A stretch of DNA of 64,000 nucleotides, taken from contig DATKOP010000019.1 in NCBI GenBank assembly GCA_035524595.1, forward strand, positions 16,043-80,042, given 5' to 3'. Positions 57,131 through 64,000 of the stretch are shown here, in pieces. Position numbers and translations under genes: made by a program. Numbering within the stretch: position 1 is the stretch's first letter; each line of letters opens with the position of its first letter. Source of the DNA: CAIKZZ01 sp035524595 (GTDB taxonomy: Bacteria; Pseudomonadota; Gammaproteobacteria; Steroidobacterales; Steroidobacteraceae). Below the pieces are notes generated by a model. The model saw only the letters and a list, made by a program, of their open reading frames with translations. It made no database searches and had not been told where the DNA came from.

Positions 57131-58822
57131 TCAGCCCGACAGCAGCAGCACGATCGCCATGCCGAAGATCGTCAGCAGCGTGTTGCCGATCGCGTACGGC
57201 ATGCCATAGCCGAGCGCCGGCACCTTGCTCTTGGCCGCCTCCTGGACCATGCCGAGCGCGGCGGTCGTGGTGCGCACGCCGGCGCAGATGCCGAACAAGA
57301 GCGCCGGGTGGAAGCGGAACACGAAGTGGCCGAGCAGCACCGCGCCGATGAGGGGCACCGAGGTGGCGACCACGCCCCACAGGAAGATGCTCAGGCCGGC
57401 GTGCTGCACACCCGACACGAAGCCGGGTCCGGCGTTGATGCCGACGATGGCGATGAAGACGTTGAGACCGAGGGTGTTCATCAGCCACAGCGACGGCGCC
57501 GGGATGTTGCCGAAGGTCGGGCGGATCGTGCGCCAGTAGCCGAGCAGCAGGCCGGCGAGGAGCGCGCCGCCGGAGGTCGACAGGCTGATCGGGATGCCGC
57601 CCCAGCCGATGCTGAGCGCGCCGAACAGGCCGCCGATGACGATGCCGATCGCGACCACCGCGAGGTCGGTGCTCTCGACCGGCCGGTCGGCGTGGCCGAG
57701 CGCCGCGACGGCGGCGTCGACGTGGCGTGTGCTGCCGACGACCGTGAGGATGTCGCCGCGCAGGATCTCCGTTTCCGGAAGAACCGGGATCTCGACCATG
57801 TTGCGCGTGATCTTGCGCAGGTACACGCCGCGCGTGTACGGCTCGTCCGCGAGCTGGCGCAGCGTGCGCCCGTTCGCGCTCTTGCTGCGGATGAAGACGT
57901 CGACGACGGTGGCCGGCATGTCCAGCAGGCCCTTGTCGTTGACCTCGGGAACGACCGCCTCCACCTTCTCGACGAGCGCCTCGCGCGGCCCGGAGATGAC
58001 GACGACGTCGCCCGCCTGCAGGACGCTGTCGGCGGTCGCGTCGAGCAGCTGCTCGCCGCGGCGGATGCGCTCGACGAAGATCCTGAGGCCGGGGAACAGG
58101 TCGCGCACCGGCTTGCCGGTGAGGCCACTCTTCGCGTCGATCCGGTAGGCACGCGCCTCGATGTGGCGGTAGGCCGAGAACACGCCCGGGTCGGCGCCGG
58201 ACTGCCCGCCGCCCATCTGCTTCTCGTACTCGGCACACTCCTTGGCGAGGTCGACGCCGATCAGCTTCGGGCCGATCTGCGCAAGCACGATCGCGGAGCC
58301 AATCGTGCCGTAGATGTAGGTCACGGCGTAACCGATCGGGATCGCGTCGAGGTAGGACTTCACCTGGCTCGCCGGCAGGCCGAGGCGGTTGATCTGGTCG
58401 GTCGCGACGCCGATCGAGGCGGAGATGGTCTGCGATCCGGCGTAGAGGCCGGTCGCGAGGCCGATGTCGAGGCCGCCGAACTTCGCGCACAGATACGGCA
58501 CGAGCAGGCACAGCGCGAGCACGATCAGCGAGAACACGATCTGCTTCGGGCCGTCCTTGCTGAGGCCGCGGAAGAACTGCGGCCCGACGCCGTAGCCGAC
58601 CGCGAACAGGAACAGCATGAAGAACGTCGACTTGATGGGGCCGGGGATCTGGATCCCGAGCTGGCCGATCGCCACCGCCGCGAGCAGCGTCGCGGTCACC
58701 GCGCCGAGATTGAAGCCGGCGACCTTCTTCGGCCCGATCCAGAAGCCCACTGCCAGCGCGAGGAACAGCGCCAGCTCCGGATAGGAGCGCAGCGTACCCA
58801 CCGTCCAACCCCAGATGTCCAT
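57131..58822 (-). CDS. aspT: Aspartate:alanine exchanger (AspT, AAE family)
   Basis: 563 residues. The N-terminal half has five to six helices (starting WGWTVGTLRSYPELALFLAL) and contains ATGLYAGSQTISASIGVATDQ. The middle holds two regulatory TrkA-C-like domains (about residues 205-370, with RIRRGEQLL and SAVVISGPREA-type strands). The C-terminal half has another helix bundle including GINAGPGFVSG and GICAGVRTTTAALG. This is the layout of AspT of Tetragenococcus. It takes up aspartate and expels alanine, an electrogenic exchange. It lies 39 bp upstream of aspD. Confidence 0.95.
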   Translation of the reverse strand: MDIWGWTVGTLRSYPELALFLALAVGFWIGPKKVAGFNLGAVTATLLAAVAIGQLGIQIPGPIKSTFFMLFLFAVGYGVGPQFFRGLSKDGPKQIVFSLIVLALCLLVPYLCAKFGGLDIGLATGLYAGSQTISASIGVATDQINRLGLPASQVKSYLDAIPIGYAVTYIYGTIGSAIVLAQIGPKLIGVDLAKECAEYEKQMGGGQSGADPGVFSAYRHIEARAYRIDAKSGLTGKPVRDLFPGLRIFVERIRRGEQLLDATADSVLQAGDVVVISGPREALVEKVEAVVPEVNDKGLLDMPATVVDVFIRSKSANGRTLRQLADEPYTRGVYLRKITRNMVEIPVLPETEILRGDILTVVGSTRHVDAAVAALGHADRPVESTDLAVVAIGIVIGGLFGALSIGWGGIPISLSTSGGALLAGLLLGYWRTIRPTFGNIPAPSLWLMNTLGLNVFIAIVGINAGPGFVSGVQHAGLSIFLWGVVATSVPLIGAVLLGHFVFRFHPALLFGICAGVRTTTAALGMVQEAAKSKVPALGYGMPYAIGNTLLTIFGMAIVLLLSG

Positions 58823-58850
58823 TGTCGGTCTCCCTCGATTCCAGGACCTG

Positions 58851-60542
58851 TCAGGTGAGCAGGGCGACGATCACGGTGCCCCAGATCGCCAGAAACACGT
58901 TGCCCACCGCGTAGGCGACGCCGTAGCCCATCGCCGGAACGGCGCTGCGCGCGCTTTCCTGCACTGCGGCGAGCGCCGGGGTCGCGGTGCAGGCGCCGGC
59001 GCAGATTCCGAGCAGCACTCCGGGGTGCATCCTGAACAGCCAGCGCCCGACCACGACGCCGACGAGCAGCGCCGCGCTGATTGTCAGCGCACCGGCGAGC
59101 AGCAGGCTCGGCCCGCTGCTCTGCAGGCCCTTGATGAAGTCCGGGCCTGCGTTCAGGCCGACGACGGCCACGAAGCCGGTCAGCCCGATCGACTCGAACA
59201 CCGACAGCGCGGCGCCGGGGATCCGGCCGAGCCAGCGCGGCCGGACCGACCGCAGCCAGCCGCAGACGAGTCCGCCGAGCAGCACGCCGACCGGGAGGCT
59301 CAGCCCGATCTCGATTCCCCCAAGACGCAGCGCCGGCAGGCCGATCATGGCGCCGGCCACGATGCCGGTCGCGACCACCAGCATGTCGGTGGCGTCGGTG
59401 GCACGGTCTGCGACGCCGAGGAAGTCGGTGGCGCGCGCGATGCTCGCAACCGAGCCGGTGAGCGTCAGCACGTCGCCGCGCTGCACCCGCGTGTCCCTGA
59501 GCGCGCCCATCGGCAGCCCGGCCCGCGTCAGTCGCTTGAGAAACACGCCGCGCGCCGCCGTATCGCGGCCGAGGTCGGCGAGCGTGCGCCCGGCGACGGC
59601 GGAGTTCGTGACGACGACCTCGACCATGTCTCCCGGGATGCTCAGCAGCTCGGCGTCGTCGACCTCGCGGAGCCCGCCGCCGGGAAACTCCACGACCTCG
59701 ACGATCGTCTTGCGCGGCCCGGAGATCGCGACCGCGTCCCCCGCCCGCATCAGCGTGTGGCCGTCGCTGTCGAGCACCTGCTCACCCTTGCGCAGGCGCT
59801 CGACGAAGATCCGGGCGCCGCCGACGGACGCTTCCAGGTCCGCGACGCTCTTGCCGACCCACCGCGAGCCGGCATCGATCGCGAAAGCGCGCACCTCGAA
59901 TTCGCGGCGCACCACCAGTCCCTGAGGGCTACCGCCCTGGAGCTCGGACTCGAGCTTGCGGCACTCGTCGGCGAGGTCCACGCGCATGATCCGCGGCGCG
60001 AGCTGCGACAGGAACCAGGAGGCGCCGGCCATGCCGATCAGGTAGGTGACGGCGAACGCGACCGGGATGTTGTTGGCCATGGCCGCACGGGCCGCCTCGG
60101 GAGCCGGCAGCCGGGCGATTGCGTCCATCGCCGTGCCGATCGCCGCCGACTCGGTCAGCGAGCCGGCCAGGAGGCCGGCGGCGGTGCCGGCGTCGTAGCC
60201 GAAGGCGCGCGCGACGACCGTGGCGACCACGAGGCCGGTGACCGCGATGATCGCGGCGAGCGCCGCGTACTGCAGCCCGTCCTTGCGGATCGAGAGGAAG
60301 AACTGCGGGCCGGTCCGAAAGCCGATGGCGAACAGGAACAGCAGGAAGAAGCACTGCTTCACCTCGTTCGGCAGGCTGAGGCCCAGCTGGCCGACGATGA
60401 CGCCCGCGATCAGCGTGCCGGTGACCGCGCCGAGCTTGAAGCTGCCGATTGCGGCCTTGCCGAGCAGGTAGCCGATGCCCAGCACCACGAAGAACGCGAT
60501 CTCCGGATGAGCGGTGAAGATGAGTCGGATCCAGTGGAACAC
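58851..60542 (-). CDS. Second AspT-family exchanger, paralogue of aspT
   Basis: 563 residues from GTG 60542, the same length and layout as its neighbour: an N-terminal bundle with AAGLLAGSLTESAAIGTAMDA, two central TrkA-C-like domains, and GLNAGPDFIKG and GICAGACTATPALA in the C-terminal bundle. Sequence identity with the neighbour is only moderate. The binding regions differ (SQTISASIG against SLTESAAIG), so this protein may exchange another pair of amino acids, or be the partner of an AspT heteromer. It lies 28 bp upstream of aspT. Confidence 0.92.
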   Translation of the reverse strand: MFHWIRLIFTAHPEIAFFVVLGIGYLLGKAAIGSFKLGAVTGTLIAGVIVGQLGLSLPNEVKQCFFLLFLFAIGFRTGPQFFLSIRKDGLQYAALAAIIAVTGLVVATVVARAFGYDAGTAAGLLAGSLTESAAIGTAMDAIARLPAPEAARAAMANNIPVAFAVTYLIGMAGASWFLSQLAPRIMRVDLADECRKLESELQGGSPQGLVVRREFEVRAFAIDAGSRWVGKSVADLEASVGGARIFVERLRKGEQVLDSDGHTLMRAGDAVAISGPRKTIVEVVEFPGGGLREVDDAELLSIPGDMVEVVVTNSAVAGRTLADLGRDTAARGVFLKRLTRAGLPMGALRDTRVQRGDVLTLTGSVASIARATDFLGVADRATDATDMLVVATGIVAGAMIGLPALRLGGIEIGLSLPVGVLLGGLVCGWLRSVRPRWLGRIPGAALSVFESIGLTGFVAVVGLNAGPDFIKGLQSSGPSLLLAGALTISAALLVGVVVGRWLFRMHPGVLLGICAGACTATPALAAVQESARSAVPAMGYGVAYAVGNVFLAIWGTVIVALLT

Positions 60543-60646
60543 CAGTCAGTACCCCGCGATCGGTGCCTCTCGGTGCGGACTAGAGCGATCGACTGGCGCC
60601 GGACTGCTCGCGGCGCGGCCGTCCGGCCAGGGGCCGGTGCAGAACG

Positions 60647-60672
60647 CGGCCGGGACCTCGTGGTCCCGGCCG
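60647..60672 (-). repeat. Perfect 11-bp hairpin between glutaminase and the exchanger genes
   Basis: CGGCCGGGACC at 60647-60657 pairs with GGTCCCGGCCG at 60662-60672 around a 4-nt TCGT loop. It lies in the 168-bp gap, the only long gap inside the operon. No T-run follows on the coding strand. It may attenuate transcription, or protect the upstream porin-glutaminase message, so giving different levels for the two halves. Confidence 0.5.
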
Positions 60673-60710
60673 GTCACTGTGCTGTCGCGCCGGCCGGACG
60701 CGGCACGCCT

Positions 60711-61778
60711 TCACTTCTTCGCCGCCGGAGTCGCTGCATACGGATTGCCGCCGAGCGCCGTGGAGATCGCGGCGATCGTCTTCTGCGCCTTGACGCTGTT
60801 ACCCGCCGCATCGAGCGGTGGCGAAATCACGGCAATGCCGAACTTGCCGGGCGACACGGCGATGATGCCGCCGCCGACGCCGCTCTTGGCCGGCAGGCCG
60901 GTGTGATAGAGCCACTTGCCGGAGTCGTCGTACAGGCCCGCGGTCGCCATCACCGCGAGCACGCGCGGCACGTTGGCGGTGCTCATGACCTGCTTGCCGG
61001 TGACGGGATTGCGGCCGCCGTTGGCAAGCGTGCCGGCCATGATCGCGAGGTCCTTCGCGTTGACCGCGATGGCGCACTGCTCGGTGTAGACGTCGACCGC
61101 CTGCTGCGGATTGGCCTTGATGAACTCGTAGGCGTACATCAGCGCGCCGATCGCCTGGTTGCGCTGGTTGGTGGCCGCCTCGGACTTGAACACCTCCTCA
61201 TCGACGCCCAGAGCCCGGCCGGCGAAGGCCGAATGGAAGCTCAGGATGCTGTTCCACACCTCCGCGCGGCTGGCGCCCTTGACCATGCTGGTCGCGGTGA
61301 TCGCTCCCGGGTTGACGAGCGGGTTGATCTCCGGGCCGCCGAGCGCCTTCTGGGCGAACTCGACCGCGACGATCGAGTTGAAGCGCATGCCGGTGGCGTC
61401 GACGCCGATCGTCTTCTCAATCGCCTCGGGCCCCTGCTCCTCCATGACCTTCGCCATCGTGAAGACCTTGGAGATCGACTGGATCGACACCTGCGAGGTG
61501 ATGTCGCCCTTGGTGTAGACCCGGCCGTCGGTGGTCACGACCGCGATGCCGTAGATGTTCGAGTCGACCTTGGCGAGCGCCGGGATGTAGTCGGCGTTCT
61601 TGCCCTCGCGCAGGTCCTTGAACTGCGCGTAGGCGGCATCGACCGCGGCCTGGACGGCCGCGGCACTGAGTGGATCCGCGGCCGGCGCCTCACGGGCGAG
61701 CGCCGGCGCGGCAACGACGGACAGCGCCGCCGCCGCTACCAGGGCCAGGAACCACGAAGTCTTCCTGAGTGTGGCCAT
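60711..61778 (-). CDS. glsA: Exported glutaminase
   Basis: 355 residues: a 28-residue signal peptide (ending APALA) followed by a serine-dependent glutaminase domain. The active site is SIQSISKVF with the Ser101-x-x-Lys104 pair; FNSIVAVE, NPLVNPGAI and the MAGTLANGGRNPVTGK block follow. LYDDSGKWLYHTGLPAKSGVGGGI near the end is conserved in GlsA/YbaS enzymes. Most relatives are cytoplasmic; the signal peptide here is unusual. It would hydrolyse glutamine to glutamate and ammonia in the periplasm. It is 15 bp after the porin gene. Confidence 0.93.
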   Translation of the reverse strand: MATLRKTSWFLALVAAAALSVVAAPALAREAPAADPLSAAAVQAAVDAAYAQFKDLREGKNADYIPALAKVDSNIYGIAVVTTDGRVYTKGDITSQVSIQSISKVFTMAKVMEEQGPEAIEKTIGVDATGMRFNSIVAVEFAQKALGGPEINPLVNPGAITATSMVKGASRAEVWNSILSFHSAFAGRALGVDEEVFKSEAATNQRNQAIGALMYAYEFIKANPQQAVDVYTEQCAIAVNAKDLAIMAGTLANGGRNPVTGKQVMSTANVPRVLAVMATAGLYDDSGKWLYHTGLPAKSGVGGGIIAVSPGKFGIAVISPPLDAAGNSVKAQKTIAAISTALGGNPYAATPAAKK

Positions 61779-61793
61779 ACCGGTTGCTCCCGA

Positions 61794-63047
61794 TTAGAGC
61801 TTCGTTCCGAAGCTGTACTTGATGCTGAACTGGAAGCGCACGTCGTCGCCCGAACTGCCGTCGTTGTTGGTGCGCTTGCCCCACAGCAGCTCGCCGCCCA
61901 GCGACAGGTTGTTGGCCGGGTACGCGAACAGGTTGACCGAGGCGTAGTCGCCCTTGTGATACGCCGTGGTCGCCTGGAAGTTCGTGTTGTCGACCTGCGT
62001 GAAGCTGTAGCCGATCGAGCTCGACCACATGCTGTTCCAGTAGTGGTCGTAGTACGCGACCACGCCCGTCAGCGGAACGGCCTTCGCGCTCAGCGACGGC
62101 GCGCACGGCACGCCGCCCACCGGCAGGCACGGCGTCAGCGCCGCGCTCGGGGCGAGATCCATGCCGCCGTCGTTCATGTAGCTCGCGATGCCCTCGCCGT
62201 ACACGACCTGCAGCAGCACCTGGTCCTTCGCGACCGTCTTGATGCCGGCGCCGAGGTTGATGCCCCAGCCGGTCTCGCTGCCCTTGCTCCACGGCCCGCC
62301 GGTGGTGGCCTGCACCTCGTAGGCCACGCTGCGCAGGATGCCGGAGGCCTGGACGTGGCCCCACTTGTCGTCATGCCGGTACTGCAGCGTGAAGTCCGGG
62401 TACTTCTGGTCGGGGCGAACGGTGGCGTTCTGGTACTGCTCGATCAGCCGGATGTTGCCGGGGTCGACGTCGTTGCCCGGCCGCTCGATCGCGATCGCGA
62501 ACTTGTCGGTCGCGGTCCGCAAGGCGGTCCAGCGGATCTGCACGTTCCGGTAGAACACCATGCCCGTCGGGCCCCAGTAGTCGTACACGTTCGGGTAAAC
62601 GTCGCCGTCCATGAACAGGCTGTTGGTCTGGCCGGCCAGCAGCGAGCCCCACTCGCCGTACGCGTGCCGCAGGCGGACCGCGGTCTTGCCGGCGTCGGCG
62701 CCGGTCCCGAACATGTCGAACTCGAACTTGAAGTCGATCGGCTTGCCGTTGTCGCCGGTCGGCAACGAGCCCTTCACGCCGAAGCGGGACTGCTTGACGC
62801 TGAGGCTGGTCTGGCCGTTCGTGCCGAACTGGTCGTCGATGCCGATCTTCGACGGCCGGAAGGCGTCCTGCCAGGCCGGATCGACGCGGGCGGAATCGGC
62901 GATGGCGTCGACTTGGGCGAAGCCGTAGACCTCGAATGAACGGCCGGCGTCCTCCGCACGCGCGGAATTCGCGGCGCCCGCCACGCCCAGCGCCGCGATC
63001 GCGGCCGGCACAAGGGCCCGCGCCCATCCATTAATGCGCTGTACCAT
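61794..63047 (-). CDS. DcaP-like outer-membrane porin
   Basis: 417 residues from ATG 63047 with AGGAGAGG upstream. The signal peptide ends NSARAE. The mature protein begins FEVYGFAQVDAIAD, then SRFGVKGSLPTGDNGKPIDFKFEFDMFG, RLRHAYGEWGSLLAGQTNSLF, and ends with a barrel strand (FQFSIKYSFGTKL) closing near an aromatic residue. This resembles trimeric DcaP-type porins, which favour negatively charged small molecules such as dicarboxylates. Such a pore fits the acidic amino acids handled by the rest of the operon. It is the first gene of the operon. Confidence 0.87.
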   Translation of the reverse strand: MVQRINGWARALVPAAIAALGVAGAANSARAEDAGRSFEVYGFAQVDAIADSARVDPAWQDAFRPSKIGIDDQFGTNGQTSLSVKQSRFGVKGSLPTGDNGKPIDFKFEFDMFGTGADAGKTAVRLRHAYGEWGSLLAGQTNSLFMDGDVYPNVYDYWGPTGMVFYRNVQIRWTALRTATDKFAIAIERPGNDVDPGNIRLIEQYQNATVRPDQKYPDFTLQYRHDDKWGHVQASGILRSVAYEVQATTGGPWSKGSETGWGINLGAGIKTVAKDQVLLQVVYGEGIASYMNDGGMDLAPSAALTPCLPVGGVPCAPSLSAKAVPLTGVVAYYDHYWNSMWSSSIGYSFTQVDNTNFQATTAYHKGDYASVNLFAYPANNLSLGGELLWGKRTNNDGSSGDDVRFQFSIKYSFGTKL

Positions 63048-63541
63048 GATGACCTCTCCTGATTGCGCCAGCCGACGGGCGGGGATCCCGGGCTCGGCTG
63101 GCTGGGTATACGCGAAAAATACTGAGGCGGATCAGGCGCGAATTCATCGTGTCTATCGCGTACTGGAGAATCCGCGCTGCGCGCACGGATCCGGAGCACT
63201 GAGCCTTGCGCGCAAAAGCGAAATGCACCCATCGCATTGACTGGGCTCGGCGCCCGCGCGGCCGGCGCCTCCAACCGCCCGGTGGGCGGGGCGTCGTCGA
63301 TGCGTCGCGGGGTTGCGGAGTAGGACGCGCGCGAAGGTCGCCGCCGCGCGCTCAGGATCGGTTGCCGACCCGCGCGACCCGCTGAAACGGCGCGGCGGCC
63401 AGGGGATTCGTCCTCCCGCCGGGGCCTGCTGCGGCCGGATCGGACCCTTCGGAGGCGGCCTGTGCATCGGCGCCGCGCCGCGACGCGCGCCGGGCGAACG
63501 CCCGCCCGCACCGGGCTGCGGCGCTCCGATCGGCGCCTGGC
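63048..63541. other. Intergenic region upstream of the porin operon
   Basis: About 490 bp after the GNAT gene and before the porin, both on the minus strand. It should hold the GNAT terminator and the promoter of the amino-acid operon. A short 6-bp stem lies at 63275-63289. The AT-richer stretch 63100-63180 is the most likely promoter zone, but no convincing -35/-10 pair was found. No gene is seen. Confidence 0.4.
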
Positions 63542-64000
63542 CTACAACGACAGCGTCAGGTGCACGATGCCCTGATCGCGCTGGCTGCTCATCGGCAGGC
63601 CGCAGCGTGCAAAGACCGCCAGCATCGGGCCGTTCTGCTCGAGCACGTCGGCCTCGAGCGCGGCGAAACCGTCGGCGCGGGCGAGCGCCGCGAGATGGCC
63701 GAGGAGGCGGCCGGCGATGCCGAGATTCTGGTAGTCCTCCTCGACGACGAAGGCCACCTCGGCGGTCCGCCCCGCGGCGCTCGTGCCGGAGGCGACGTAG
63801 CGACCGGAGCCGATGATGATCTCCTTGCTGCCCGCGCCGGTCGTGACGACCAACGCCGCCGCGTGCCCCGGCTCGATACTGATCAGGCGGTCGAGATCTG
63901 CGTCGGTGAGTTCGTTCTTGAATGCGAACAGCCGCCGGTAGACGGTGTCCCGGTCGAGAAGACGAAACGCCGCCGCCAGTCGCTGGCGGTCGTCGGCGCG
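63542..64000 (-). CDS. GNAT-family acetyltransferase, C-terminal part
   Basis: The gene is cut by the right edge; about 152 codons are visible and the start lies outside. The visible part reads ADDRQRLAAAFRLLDRDTVYRRLF at the left of the fold, then VVTTGAGSKEIIIGSGRYVAS, AEVAFVVEEDYQNLGIAGRLLGHLAALA (with the QNLGIAGRLL acetyl-CoA motif), and a closing EQNGPMLAVFARCG. This style matches Pat-like GNAT domains that also occur fused to ADP-forming acetyl-CoA synthetase-like proteins. Whether such a fusion exists here cannot be seen. It would transfer acetyl groups to proteins or small molecules. Confidence 0.85.
   Translation of the reverse strand, partial: RADDRQRLAAAFRLLDRDTVYRRLFAFKNELTDADLDRLISIEPGHAAALVVTTGAGSKEIIIGSGRYVASGTSAAGRTAEVAFVVEEDYQNLGIAGRLLGHLAALARADGFAALEADVLEQNGPMLAVFARCGLPMSSQRDQGIVHLTLSL

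Noticed and set aside
58815..62939. Plus-strand open frame of 1374 codons opposite the amino-acid operon
   Set aside because: It is antisense to four recognised genes, has no domain and has a biased composition. It is a GC-content artefact.

Overview
The window is a 64 kb piece of a very GC-rich proteobacterial chromosome. Gene content points to a Gammaproteobacterium: an rsmG-parA-parB-atpIBEFHAGDC block, glmU-glmS, a TonB-dependent receptor and an aryl-polyene-type pigment cluster. My best guess is the Steroidobacteraceae/Nevskiales/Xanthomonadales neighbourhood; the family level is inference. I see no tRNA, rRNA, CRISPR array, insertion sequence or prophage. Genes are dense, often overlap by 4 nt, and use many GTG and some TTG starts.

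Layout. 1-11 kb holds mixed housekeeping and accessory genes: a SYLF-domain protein cut by the left edge, an orphan [2Fe-2S] subunit, a ptrB-gst pair, a lipoprotein/KTSC/UPF0104 trio, a PEBP-like protein, a TetR regulator with a candidate operator, a cytochrome c and a methyltransferase. 11.6-25.2 kb is one long run of 16 same-strand genes that together make an aryl polyene (APE)-like pathway: chain-length factor, acyltransferases, two acyl carrier proteins, a fused AMP-ligase/dehydratase, glycosyltransferase, LolA-like carrier, MMPL exporter, DUF3261 lipoprotein, two ketosynthases, dehydratase, ketoreductase, a small exported protein and a phosphopantetheinyl transferase. It differs from the textbook APE order by one fusion, one apparent gene split and some missing parts. 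A long hairpin sits over the ribosome binding site of the fusion gene. 25.2-29.1 kb has a UbiA/MenA-type prenyltransferase, a Tat-type FMN hydroxyacid dehydrogenase carrying a CxxCH haem motif, and a DUF1801 protein.

29.3-40.7 kb has glmU-glmS, an exported S9 peptidase, and a TonB receptor/acyl-CoA ligase/hydrolase operon with a divergent TetR regulator. Between them is a promoter overlapped by a perfect inverted repeat. 40.8-51.4 kb is the rsmG-(MBL hydrolase)-parA-parB-atp block, with a clear TATAAT promoter in front of atpI. 51.8-54.3 kb has two transporters (AI-2E family and NhaP type) and ends in a strong bidirectional hairpin.

54.3-63.0 kb is a striking amide/aspartate catabolic operon: porin, exported glutaminase, two AspT-type aspartate:alanine exchangers, aspartate 4-decarboxylase and exported asparaginase. 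Read together, asparagine is deamidated outside the inner membrane, aspartate enters in exchange for alanine, and decarboxylation inside consumes a proton. That is a proton-motive decarboxylation cycle fed directly by periplasmic amidohydrolases. A GNAT acetyltransferase is cut by the right edge.
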